Shown in pieces: positions 25,902 to 32,585 of a DNA stretch of 64,000 nt. Numbering within the stretch: position 1 is the first letter of the stretch; the number at the start of each line of letters is the position of its first letter. The translations under genes and the position numbers were made by a program. This DNA is from a virus. Under the pieces are notes generated by a model. It was not told the DNA's origin. It worked only from the letters and a program-made list of their open reading frames with translations, and made no database searches. The stretch is taken from IMG/VR virus record IMGVR_UViG_3300032053_000042, positions 1-64,000 of that record; one strand, 5' to 3'.

Positions 25902-26722
25902 TACTCCTTCACTCCGAAGGCTTGGCTCAACAGAGCCTCGATACCTATTTGGCCCTCGACAGTACTTCGTATTCGTGCTCCTCGTACTTCGTTCCACAGA
26001 ATGAAGCTTGCTAGCTTGACCGGATGTACATCGGCCTTCGCTGCCGCTCTCTTCAGAGCTACCTTAAAGTCTGCAGAAGTCTGCACTAACTTTCTCTGAG
26101 GCGCTTCGTAGCCATGAAGTCGCATACAGTACCCCTCGAACGCTTTCCACAGTGGTGTACCTACTAGAACTGATAGGTCCACTATAGCCATCGCCTCAAG
26201 AGCTCGATAGATAGCCTCGTAGGCGTCACATTCCCTTCCATTACAAACTCGCTGTAGCTCTTCCATATACATCTTGTGGGCGAAGTCGAACACCCAAGTA
26301 AGAATAGGATGATCTCGAGCGCTTTCGTGTGCCATTGGTACTCGTAGTTCCAAGCCTGGAAAAAGCTCAGGTGCAGCTTGGAGTGTAGGTAAGTTCTCCT
26401 GAAGAATGAAGTTACCCACAGAGTCAGCTAGATTAGCGTTGTACATTGTAGTAGCAAGGCGTGTTAGTAGTCTTGCAGCTCTTGGAGAAATAATGATAGA
26501 ACGTCGAGTGCCTCTGAGCCTAAGCTCGTCTTGGAGCCAAGCTAAGGCTTCATGTGCTCCTGCGTCTAATACTTGGTAGTGCTCAAGGATCAAATAATCG
26601 GCAATGACATCCATTGATACAGGCCAGCGCTTCTTAATAGTTCGCTGCGTCATCAAAAGTTCGGTACGTACGTCGTCTGCTAGTCTTAGAGTACCCACGA
26701 TCCTCCTCCTCCTCTCGTTCAA
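25901..26722 (-). CDS. Unknown helical protein
   Basis: It encodes 273 residues, rich in Leu, Ala and Arg, and predicted mostly helical. No catalytic motif is visible. Notable segments are 'ISPRAARLLTRLATTMYNAN' and 'AHKMYMEELQRVCNGRECD'. The tRNA-like element at 26727-26823 ends five bases ahead of the gene, and its own AGGAGGAGGA site lies just within the start region. Function is not recognised. Confidence 0.55.
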   Translation of the reverse strand: MNERRRRIVGTLRLADDVRTELLMTQRTIKKRWPVSMDVIADYLILEHYQVLDAGAHEALAWLQDELRLRGTRRSIIISPRAARLLTRLATTMYNANLADSVGNFILQENLPTLQAAPELFPGLELRVPMAHESARDHPILTWVFDFAHKMYMEELQRVCNGRECDAYEAIYRALEAMAIVDLSVLVGTPLWKAFEGYCMRLHGYEAPQRKLVQTSADFKVALKRAAAKADVHPVKLASFILWNEVRGARIRSTVEGQIGIEALLSQAFGVKE

Positions 26723-26726
26723 GATA

Positions 26727-26823
26727 GAGCGGTGTCGCGACTCGAACGCGATGTCAGACGCTGGGAGTCCGACCTAGGAACTAGCGGGGTCTAGTCCTAG
26801 TGCACGCCTTGCAAGCACCGCTC
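26727..26823 (-). ncRNA. tRNA-like element 1: 8-bp acceptor plus perfect T arm
   Basis: Read on the minus strand, GAGCGGTG (26823-26816) pairs perfectly with CACCGCTC (26734-26727). Directly adjacent to the 3' acceptor strand is a T arm, TCGCG-TTCGAGT-CGCGA (26751-26735), with the invariant TTCGA loop. Between them are a 4-bp TGCA/TGCA arm with a G-G loop, a 10-bp hairpin with a 6-base loop (ACCCCG) and a 7-bp hairpin with a 7-base loop (TCCCAGC). No arm fits a normal anticodon arm, and no CCA follows. Length is 97. It fills the spacer between genes ending at 26833 and starting at 26722. It may be a pseudo-tRNA, an odd class II tRNA, or an RNase P/Z-type processing signal. Confidence 0.5.
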
Positions 26824-26832
26824 GTACATCTG

Positions 26833-27057
26833 TTAGTGTTTCCGATTCCACATACACGACCAGGTCTTTGTGCGTCGGTCGTACTGTGGGCACGTCCGGA
26901 TGGACCAGCATTCAGTAACCGTTACAGGCGCGTCGTGTTCGGACTCTTGATAGCCTATGCCTAGATTGTAACGGTTGTAGTGGCAGCCTGGACACACCTT
27001 CTCCTTCATCATAGCGATGAAGGCCTTCGAGCCCTTTCGGATACGTGGTTTCTTCAT
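26833..27057 (-). CDS. Small Cys-rich (zinc ribbon-like) protein
   Basis: It encodes 74 residues with an ATGA overlap to the upstream gene. The Cys pattern 'VCPGCHYNRYN' ... 'ECWSIRTCPQYDRRT' ... 'WSC' suggests a zinc-bound fold, and the basic N-terminus (KKPRIRKGSK) suggests nucleic acid contact. It resembles the protein at 27466-27711 in layout (basic start, Cys-x2-Cys, late Cys with aromatic residues), so the two may be distant relatives. Confidence 0.5.
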   Translation of the reverse strand: MKKPRIRKGSKAFIAMMKEKVCPGCHYNRYNLGIGYQESEHDAPVTVTECWSIRTCPQYDRRTKTWSCMWNRKH

Positions 27058-27422
27058 CCTCGAATGCCCTTAGCAATGATAGCCGGAAGGACGTTGTCGA
27101 CGCGATTGTAGACCTCGCCATCAGAGCCCCTTGGCTTGACTAGGACGACCAACGTACATTGCTTCCCAAGTAGCTCGTCCGTGTCCAGCGTCTTAGGAAG
27201 GCCACCGAGAATAGCTTGGACCCAGCGACCTAATTTACTTTTCGACGAGAGTGTGGTACCTGTCCAAGCTCGTAGCTCCGTTCGTGTAGGGTTGTTAAGG
27301 ACAAAGTCGAACTGCAGTTCTGGTCCATACTTTCCTTCTGTGGCAGTAACCGCGGTAACGGTTGCGGGATACTCGCCCATTGGTATAGACTCAAATACTC
27401 GTTGTTGTAGCTTGACTCCCAT
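27054..27422 (-). CDS. OB-like DUF669-type protein
   Basis: It encodes 122 residues behind GAAGGAGG. 'SIPMGEYPATVTAVTATEGK', 'YGPELQFDFVL', 'SKLGRWVQAILGGLP' and 'LLGKQCTLVV' follow the same order as the DUF669-like protein at 21245-21760 (entry to strand, ligand strand, helix with Leu-Gly, Gly-Cys strand), so it is probably a second, shorter member of that group. A single-stranded DNA-binding or recombination-accessory role is inferred. Confidence 0.5.
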   Translation of the reverse strand: MGVKLQQRVFESIPMGEYPATVTAVTATEGKYGPELQFDFVLNNPTRTELRAWTGTTLSSKSKLGRWVQAILGGLPKTLDTDELLGKQCTLVVLVKPRGSDGEVYNRVDNVLPAIIAKGIRG

Positions 27423-27465
27423 GGCGTTGCCTCCTTCTTTTGAGTTTTGATGAGCTTGAGCTTCA

Positions 27466-27711
27466 TTACCAGTTCATCCTGCTGATTATCGCGCGAGACG
27501 CCCGTAGCTTTCTGTCTGCGGTCTCGACGCTCATAGTCTTGTACTGTGTACACGAGAATGAGCGTCTAACGCGCAATACGTCAACCATGTACTTACAGTA
27601 GCGTCCTGGCTTGTCCACGACACCTCGCAGACGATGTACGCACTTCGCACACAGTTGCTGCTTGACGCTCTCGTACCACTTCGGCGTCTTCGGTTTAGCC
27701 TTGGCTTTCAT
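27466..27711 (-). CDS. Small basic Cys-rich protein
   Basis: It encodes 81 residues behind GGGAGG. A Lys-rich N-terminus (MKAKAKPKTPKW) is followed by 'LCAKCVHRLRG', 'RYCKYMVDV' and 'SFSCTQYK', a possible Cys4 zinc site. The C-terminal part is Arg-rich. A nucleic acid-binding role is possible. No named family is recognised. Confidence 0.45.
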   Translation of the reverse strand: MKAKAKPKTPKWYESVKQQLCAKCVHRLRGVVDKPGRYCKYMVDVLRVRRSFSCTQYKTMSVETADRKLRASRAIISRMNW

Positions 27712-27744
27712 ATCCTCACCTCCCTTCTATACTATTCGAACACG

Positions 27745-27843
27745 TTATCTCGAGCCAGCGATAAGCGTAACCACGACAGCGATCACGCATAGCAAAATGA
27801 CTGTAAAGCCACCTATGTCGGCTATTGTCGCTAGTAGGCGCAT
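27745..27843 (-). CDS. 32-residue membrane protein
   Basis: A short frame starts with a TAATG overlap to the upstream gene and a GGAGG site. It encodes almost nothing but one hydrophobic span (GGFTVILLCVIAVVVTLIAG) ending in Ser-Arg. The coupling and the site support it as a real gene. Function is unknown. Confidence 0.55.
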   Translation of the reverse strand: MRLLATIADIGGFTVILLCVIAVVVTLIAGSR

Positions 27844-28055
27844 TATATCCTCCGCACAGGCTGTTCGTCGTCAATGTACCCACCAGGTGCGCGATATCGA
27901 CGCTGGAGCTCGTGAACGACTTCTGGCCACTCTCGCTCAATCTTTTCCAGGTTGTCCGTGTCGGCCCTTCGAATGAGAGCGAAGAGGAGCCCATAGAATG
28001 GAACATCCTTCGCCGCTAGTTCTTGCGAGACCGTGTAATCGTAGTGTGAAGCCAT
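27843..28055 (-). CDS. Unknown 70-residue protein
   Basis: The start at 28055 overlaps the upstream stop (TAATG). The protein is helical and charged ('LIRRADTDNLEKIEREWPEV'), with 'RRYRAPGGYIDDEQP' near its end. No family is recognised. It is co-translated with the HTH gene upstream. Confidence 0.5.
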   Translation of the reverse strand: MASHYDYTVSQELAAKDVPFYGLLFALIRRADTDNLEKIEREWPEVVHELQRRYRAPGGYIDDEQPVRRI

Positions 28056-28285
28056 TACGCGTACGTCTCTTCGTCCGTGATAGGCTCTTGAGGAGCGTCT
28101 CCTGTTGAGCCCTCGCTCTCGCACTTCGTGAGCCAGGCCTCGATTGACGATCGGCGGAAGCGCCAAGTCCGGCCCATCTTGATAGCTGGAAGCTTGCCGC
28201 TCTGTGCCCACACGTAGATGGTCGTGGGTTTCATTCCCAGCATTTCGGCGACCTCTTTAATGGTTAGTAGCTCCTTCTTTTCCAT
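28055..28285 (-). CDS. Excisionase/MerR-like HTH DNA-binding protein
   Basis: It encodes 76 residues from an ATG behind AAAGGAG. 'LLTIKEVAEMLGMKPTTIYV' and 'WAQSGKLPAIKMGRTWRFRR' make a textbook winged helix-turn-helix of the excisionase (HTH_17) family, followed by an acidic tail. Such proteins bind and bend DNA, as excisionases or repressors. No integrase is in the window, so regulation is the more likely role. Confidence 0.85.
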   Translation of the reverse strand: MEKKELLTIKEVAEMLGMKPTTIYVWAQSGKLPAIKMGRTWRFRRSSIEAWLTKCESEGSTGDAPQEPITDEETYA

Positions 28286-28326
28286 TATCTCTTTCTCCTT
28301 TCTCTTGCTACTCGGTCTCGACACAA

Positions 28327-28367
28327 CCGACGACTGTGGATTCGAACCACGGCGCCGTAGTCGTCGG
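28327..28367 (-). ncRNA. tRNA-like element 2: acceptor/T-arm minihelix
   Basis: On the minus strand CCGACGACT (28367-28359) pairs perfectly with AGTCGTCGG (28335-28327). Directly adjacent to the 3' strand is a T-like arm, GTGG-TTCGAAT-CCAC (28350-28336). Only eight bases (ACGGCGCC) stand where D, anticodon and variable arms would be. The 41-base element is therefore a tRNA minihelix of 9 + 4 bp with a canonical TTCGA loop. It starts eight bases after the stop of the gene ending at 28376. It is close to the minimal substrate known for RNase P and RNase Z; whether it is cut is untested. A simple stem-loop terminator is the alternative, but no U-run follows. Confidence 0.5.
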
Positions 28368-28375
28368 ATGCGCAG

Positions 28376-28696
28376 CTACTTCAGTGCTACTACCTGGTCG
28401 TTGACCACGATGGTCTGTGGCATGACTACACCCAGGGACCTTTCGACTGCGGCGATCACACGTTCTTGTTGCTCGATAGCTGTCTCGAGCGCCTTGACCA
28501 AGGCGGCTTCAGGGCAATTACTAAGCAGCTTAGTCTGGCTGTTCGCGACCACAAGGTCCCACACATCCAACGCCGCCTTAGCTCGCTCCATAGCCGGATG
28601 CGTCTGCAGTTGAGCCTGTGCACGTCCTAGTACGGCCTTCAGATTGGTCAGCATGATATCCGCGTCCTCACGTCTCTTTGCTAGATTCACACTCAT
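28376..28696 (-). CDS. Unknown helical protein
   Basis: It encodes 106 residues; the start at 28696 follows AAAGGAGG. It is Ala/Leu-rich and helical, with 'VVANSQTKLLSNCPEAALVK'. No motif is recognised. It overlaps the upstream gene by 29 bases. Tail-like or coiled assembly is possible. Confidence 0.5.
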   Translation of the reverse strand: MSVNLAKRREDADIMLTNLKAVLGRAQAQLQTHPAMERAKAALDVWDLVVANSQTKLLSNCPEAALVKALETAIEQQERVIAAVERSLGVVMPQTIVVNDQVVALK

Positions 28697-29021
28697 TATT
28701 GTTACCTCCTTTCGTAAGCTCGATTTCCACGACAAGAGCGTCGATTGATAAGCCTGCGTCTCGAACTCGTTCCTCGAGTAGTGTCAGCTGAGGCACGAAC
28801 TCGTACACTTCGAGAAGAGCCTTACTAGCCTGTTGTAGAGTTGTAAGCAGAGCTGCGTTACGCACGCGAACAGCGTCTGCCTGTGCGTCTTTCCACAGAG
28901 TCTGGAACTGCTTTATCGCAGAAGGTATTCCTCCGTGCCTCCACGTGGCAGCTAGTCGACGCTGCCAGTAGTTCCTCAGGTCGTCCCCGACTAGCACAGG
29001 TGCAGGTGTATTAGTTGCCAT
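28668..29021 (-). CDS. Unknown helical protein
   Basis: It encodes 117 residues, helical with several Trp/Arg near the start ('LRNYWQRRLAATWRHGGIPS'). The next two upstream products share this Trp-plus-Ala helical style. No known domain is seen. It overlaps both neighbours. Confidence 0.45.
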   Translation of the reverse strand: MATNTPAPVLVGDDLRNYWQRRLAATWRHGGIPSAIKQFQTLWKDAQADAVRVRNAALLTTLQQASKALLEVYEFVPQLTLLEERVRDAGLSIDALVVEIELTKGGNNNECESSKET

Positions 29022-29271
29022 CTGTGGACTCCTCGGTCTCTAGCTTCTCGGTCTCTGGCTCAGGCGTAGGCGTCGGCTCAGGCCTAGCCAGGTTCGTGGC
29101 TTCACGTACTTGCAAGCCTATGTTGTAGCCGTGTTGCCAAGCGTTATCCCAGGACTTGTAGAACTCGGCCATAGCCCGGACGATACTAGTGTTAAGCCAC
29201 GCGTGTCGAGTAGCTTGCCAGTTAGCTTGTCGCTCAACTCTATCAGCTTGCGGTAGTTCGTGCTTCGGCAT
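29011..29271 (-). CDS. Small helical protein with Pro/Glu tail
   Basis: It encodes 86 residues. 'RQANWQATRHAWLNTSIVRA' and 'KSWDNAWQHGYNIGLQVREA' give a Trp-rich helical core; the last ~25 residues are a Pro-Glu-Thr tail. No family is recognised. It overlaps the downstream gene by 11 bases. Confidence 0.45.
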   Translation of the reverse strand: MPKHELPQADRVERQANWQATRHAWLNTSIVRAMAEFYKSWDNAWQHGYNIGLQVREATNLARPEPTPTPEPETEKLETEESTDGN

Positions 29272-29273
29272 AC

Positions 29274-29786
29274 TTAGCCTCCTTTCTCTTCGAGTGCTTG
29301 TACATACTCGTCGTAGATCTGCTTACCCACGTGCTTCTCAATGCCTGCGTGCTCCTCAATGTCCGTAGGACGGTGTGAGAGACTTTTCATTAGACGCTCT
29401 ACTCGTGGAAATGGTACATTGGAATCTGGAGCTAGAACTCCCTGTGTCTCTTCCATATCGAAATGCAGCTCGTTTCGCATTGCCGCCCGAATGAGTCCAG
29501 CATGGTACCGCATTCCAGAAACGTCAAGAGCCTCAAGGATATTGAGTATCATCTTGACAGTGTCCTTGAACGAGTAGGTGTTCATAGGCCACCAGCTGGA
29601 CATCACCCGGAGATTGAAGTCGTTTAACCACAGGCAGATGTGATGGTGGGCCTTACGGATATCCGCCTTCGCTAGGTGGCTCACTTTCTTGTCTTCGATC
29701 ATCCTAGCCAAGTAGTCGCGAGTCTGACGGAAGGCGTACATTAGTTGAGCCTGCTGTGGCTGAAGCTGAGGTTCTACTCCTAACAT
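29274..29786 (-). CDS. Unknown helical protein
   Basis: It encodes 170 residues, largely helical with many His and Met ('DIRKAHHHICLWLNDFNLRV'). No catalytic motif or membrane segment is clear. The gene overlaps the upstream Cys-repeat gene by seven bases. Function unknown. Confidence 0.45.
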   Translation of the reverse strand: MLGVEPQLQPQQAQLMYAFRQTRDYLARMIEDKKVSHLAKADIRKAHHHICLWLNDFNLRVMSSWWPMNTYSFKDTVKMILNILEALDVSGMRYHAGLIRAAMRNELHFDMEETQGVLAPDSNVPFPRVERLMKSLSHRPTDIEEHAGIEKHVGKQIYDEYVQALEEKGG

Positions 29787-30532
29787 GGATTCAATACCTC
29801 CTCCGCTCGCTTAGCCTGCTCTTCCATTAGAGCTCTTGCTGCAGCTACTAGAATCTCAGATGTACTCGCGAGTCGATACTCGACGACGTCCTGGTCGCCT
29901 ACCGTACGGTTTATCTGGACGTATAGCGTAGGCGTCCAAAGGAATGTGCCATCGCATCCATCAGGAACGATGTGGTCCATCCAGTCGTCGTCCTCGTTGT
30001 CGTCAGGATCTCGCATATCGTTACATTCGGCTCCGTCTGCACAGTGTAGGCAGCCTTCGTCGCTAGGACAAGGCCATAGGAAACCTTCGTCGCCTGGGCG
30101 TTTGGGCTCGCTTGGTGCTAGCTCAAGTACAGGCCCAACGTAGGTCTGAGCCGCCCAGCCACCGGCGACACTGAACGCGTTACTGATAGCCTCTAAGGCG
30201 TCGTGGACTATCTTGTTAAGTTTGTCCCATATGTTAGGCTCTGGTACAAGCTCGTGTTGCTGGTCGTCCAGATTGCATTCACCAGCACCGTGGCACTTTG
30301 TACAGGCTGCGTCACAGGCCGCTTTGTCGTCCGTGAATTTCTGTAGCGCCACGATGTACTCATCTGGTAGGTTTGGTAGCGAAGCCTCAGGGTCTTCGTC
30401 TGGATGCTCCACAGGCTGTCTAGCTAGAGGGACATCATTGATGAGTTCTGTTAGAGCACACTCGCCTACGTCGTCACATTCGTCACAACTTCCGTCGCAG
30501 TCTTCTCGTTCTGGCTCTTGTTTTGCTGTCAT
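29780..30532 (-). CDS. Acidic protein with three Cys4 repeats
   Basis: It encodes 250 residues, very acidic. Three Cys motifs stand out: C12-x3-C-x2-C-x5-C25 (CDGSCDECDDVGEC), C73-x3-C-x2-C-x5-C86 (CDAACTKCHGAGEC) and C155-x5-C-x2-C-x5-C170 (CPSDEGCLHCADGAEC). The first two have the same spacing and lie 61 residues apart. They could bind zinc or Fe-S clusters. The rest shows no known domain. Similar Cys tails occur in the proteins at 32582-33010 and 38306-38734. Confidence 0.5.
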   Translation of the reverse strand: MTAKQEPEREDCDGSCDECDDVGECALTELINDVPLARQPVEHPDEDPEASLPNLPDEYIVALQKFTDDKAACDAACTKCHGAGECNLDDQQHELVPEPNIWDKLNKIVHDALEAISNAFSVAGGWAAQTYVGPVLELAPSEPKRPGDEGFLWPCPSDEGCLHCADGAECNDMRDPDDNEDDDWMDHIVPDGCDGTFLWTPTLYVQINRTVGDQDVVEYRLASTSEILVAAARALMEEQAKRAEEVLNPC

Positions 30533-30579
30533 TGTCTTGCCTCCTCTCTTCTACTAGTACTATTACTATTACGACCATT

Positions 30580-30697
30580 GCAGGCGTCGGGATTTGAACC
30601 CTTACTACATTATTTTAAGTCTTCTCCTCGCCGCTCGGCTTGAGGACTAGGAATATGCCTAGTGGACCTGCACGAAACCCGTCGTGCTCGCGCCTGC
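30580..30697 (-). ncRNA. tRNA-like element 3: 7-bp acceptor plus T loop
   Basis: On the minus strand GCAGGCG (30697-30691) pairs with CGCCTGC (30586-30580), and a T-arm-like GGG-TTCAAAT-CCC (30603-30587 region) ends two unpaired bases before the acceptor. The 5' part has a 6-bp arm GCACGA/TCGTGC with a GGG loop, like a D arm, then a 6-bp hairpin ACTAGG/CCTAGT with a 6-base loop, a GC hairpin and an AT-rich single strand. The 118-base element is too long and lacks a 7-base anticodon loop, so it is not a normal tRNA. It starts six bases after the stop of the gene ending at 30704. The T stem has only three pairs, so support is weaker than for elements 1 and 2. Confidence 0.38.
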
Positions 30698-30703
30698 TCG
30701 TTA

Positions 30704-30859
30704 CTAATGAAACCGACCTATGGCCACTGCTAATCGAATGAAGGCGTAGAGGATAGCCACTACGCCAAGCGCTATAACCACGAACCACAGACATCCAACA
30801 CAACTTACACAGCCTTCGTAAGGTCGTGGGTCGTCGCCACAGAGCTCAGGGTTAGTCAT
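30704..30859 (-). CDS. 51-residue membrane protein with Cys cluster
   Basis: The start at 30859 is set by an ATGA overlap and a GGGAGGG site. 'ELCGDDPRPYEGCVSCVGCL' holds four Cys directly before a membrane segment (FVVIALGVVAILYAFIRLAV). The Cys could be on either side of the membrane. Function unknown. Confidence 0.5.
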   Translation of the reverse strand: MTNPELCGDDPRPYEGCVSCVGCLWFVVIALGVVAILYAFIRLAVAIGRFH

Positions 30860-31152
30860 AATGGTCCCTCCCAGGTCCTCGCCTCGGCTATACCTTGCTC
30901 GAGAAGGTCTATACACTCTTTAACCCAAGTAGGGGTCTGTGCCAACGGCTGCCGACGCTCAATTTCGTTTTGCACAATCTCATGTACCTCGTCGTTTCCT
31001 CGCTCGAGTATGTCGGCTAGCTGCTTAAGGGGAGCCTCTCGAATAGCTCTCGTAAAGAGCTCTCGCTGTCCATCTGGAGTGAGGCTCTCCACGATCTTGC
31101 GTGTCCAGGACCACAGGTAGTCGTGCATGAACTCTGACGCACTCTTGCTCAT
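30856..31152 (-). CDS. Unknown helical protein
   Basis: It encodes 98 residues, helical and charged ('LADILERGNDEVHEIVQNEI'). Its last residues, WEGPL, are the same as those of the next upstream product, because the codons TGG GAG GGA CC carry the ribosome binding site of the following gene. No family is recognised. Confidence 0.5.
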   Translation of the reverse strand: MSKSASEFMHDYLWSWTRKIVESLTPDGQRELFTRAIREAPLKQLADILERGNDEVHEIVQNEIERRQPLAQTPTWVKECIDLLEQGIAEARTWEGPL

Positions 31153-31550
31153 AATGGTCCCTCCCAGTGTGCTCGTTTCCAGTCTTCGAGCTGTAGGGTA
31201 AGTTCACGATTACGTGTTTCGAGTTCACAGCGCTGCCGAATGAGCTCGTCGATTCGAGCGTACAGATTGACCACACCCGTGTGGATGTCCAGCTCAGCCT
31301 TTGTGGCCGGATGATAGCGCGTTTCGGTACCGAATACTTCGCACACCATATAGATTCGATCGTCTGGTTGTGGCACAGGTTGTGGTACAGGTTGTGGCCT
31401 ATTAAGTACTCGTCGGAGAACTTCGTTGCTTTTCTGTAGCTCGCCTATGGTATACTCACGACTTCGTAGCGTATCAGTCAGCTTGTCCAGCTGGTCACGT
31501 AGTACAAGGTTGTTTAGGGCGTCGTTGTAGAAGCTAAGTGCTGGGCTCAT
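31149..31550 (-). CDS. Coiled-coil protein
   Basis: It encodes 133 residues, start at 31550 set by AAGGAGGAG and an ATGA overlap. Heptad-like segments (LRSREYTIGELQKSNEVLRR; ELIRQRCELETRNRELTLQL) flank a Pro-Gln linker 'PQPVPQPVPQPDD'. It probably forms a coiled-coil assembly. Function unknown. Confidence 0.5.
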   Translation of the reverse strand: MSPALSFYNDALNNLVLRDQLDKLTDTLRSREYTIGELQKSNEVLRRVLNRPQPVPQPVPQPDDRIYMVCEVFGTETRYHPATKAELDIHTGVVNLYARIDELIRQRCELETRNRELTLQLEDWKRAHWEGPL

Positions 31551-32497
31551 GACTCCTCCTTGATATTGGTACAGCACTCGTTACACACTACTTTCCCATG
31601 TACCACCCTAGACCACCCTCTACTGTTAGGCGCTTCACTGGTCTTGCCGCACAAGACGCACGACAACCTTTGGGTGTTAGCGTATACTCTTGACGCCTGC
31701 CCAAGGCAAGCTACGCACATGTTTCTGTTACCTGCCTGTGTTGCAATCCAACCTAGCGTCTCTCCTTCGGGGATTGGTAGTTCGCAAACCCGACATATTC
31801 TACTTGTGTCGTCAATCCTGGAGGCAGGCTCATCGTGCTCCATCTCGTCGAGCATTCTGTATTCTTCTTCCGTTGGTGTCTTCGTACATCCAGGCGGCGG
31901 TACGATGTACTTTCTCATCCCTAGCTTGTGCGCCGCTGCCTCGATTTGAGCGTCGGTGGCTTGGCCAAACATTTCTGCGTTAAAGGCAGATGGTTTGAGC
32001 CATACATACAGCGTCTCGCCTGGCTCGCTAGTCGAGGCCAGCTTGGTAGCCTCGTCTAGACAGCATAATCGGTCACAGGCTTCACGAAGGGTTAACAACT
32101 TCGCTTTATAATTTACCAGTACCTGGACAATTGCCTGGTGAATCTCATTGGACGATTGGGCTGGCTCAGGTGTAGGCGCTGGTCGAAAGGCTTCTTCGAT
32201 ACGATGCTCGATCTCCTTCACAGCCCGCTCTCGGAAGGAGACGTCGTGCATGTCACCACGTGGAGTGTAGGCATGTGAAGCATACGTCACAAGTTCCCAG
32301 ATAGACATATCTGTGATAGGCTTATCGGATAGCGATAGCGTTTGCGGCTGATAGCCCCAGATAGTACGGTTACGCCAGTCTTCGAGTGCTTTGATTCGCT
32401 CCTCCTGAGCACCAAGACGCACGTCGCGCTCGTTTAGAGCCTCTGCGACCATCCGGTTAATAGTGTTGACGAGCTTTTCTGGGTCGAAGTCTGTCAT
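31547..32497 (-). CDS. Protein with two C-terminal zinc ribbons
   Basis: It encodes 316 residues. The N-terminal part is helical with a coiled-coil-like start. Near the C-terminus are 'RICRVCELPIPEGETLGW' with 'NMCVACLGQA', and 'LSCVLCGKTSEAPNS' with 'VVCNECCTN', two Cys4 zinc sites. Function is unknown; zinc ribbons of this type often bind nucleic acid or act in protein contacts. Confidence 0.55.
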   Translation of the reverse strand: MTDFDPEKLVNTINRMVAEALNERDVRLGAQEERIKALEDWRNRTIWGYQPQTLSLSDKPITDMSIWELVTYASHAYTPRGDMHDVSFRERAVKEIEHRIEEAFRPAPTPEPAQSSNEIHQAIVQVLVNYKAKLLTLREACDRLCCLDEATKLASTSEPGETLYVWLKPSAFNAEMFGQATDAQIEAAAHKLGMRKYIVPPPGCTKTPTEEEYRMLDEMEHDEPASRIDDTSRICRVCELPIPEGETLGWIATQAGNRNMCVACLGQASRVYANTQRLSCVLCGKTSEAPNSRGWSRVVHGKVVCNECCTNIKEES

Positions 32498-32534
32498 TGT
32501 ATCCTCCTGCTCTTTCTATGGGTATTGATTTATC

Positions 32535-32585
32535 GTAACATTCTCTGCATCGATAAATGTTTCCATCATAACAACTAAATGTTAC
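32535..32585 (-). other. Gene-end structure closed by an 8-bp stem
   Basis: GTAACATT and AATGTTAC are perfect complements 51 bases apart, with a second pair ATTTATC/GATAAAT nested in part. The element starts within the stop region of the gene ending at 32582 and precedes the gene starting at 32497. No U-run follows. It belongs to the same positional class as the tRNA-like elements. Confidence 0.35.

Noticed and set aside
27230-27553. Overlapping frame opposite phase to the OB-like gene
   Set aside because: An ATG follows a stop in TAATG form, but most of it overlaps a well supported gene, and its sequence is low in folding pattern.
30595-30625. A sixth early promoter (ACATTATTTT match on the minus strand)
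   Set aside because: The nine-base match to the shared spacer is present, but no -35 or -10 stands at the right distance; it lies inside tRNA-like element 3.
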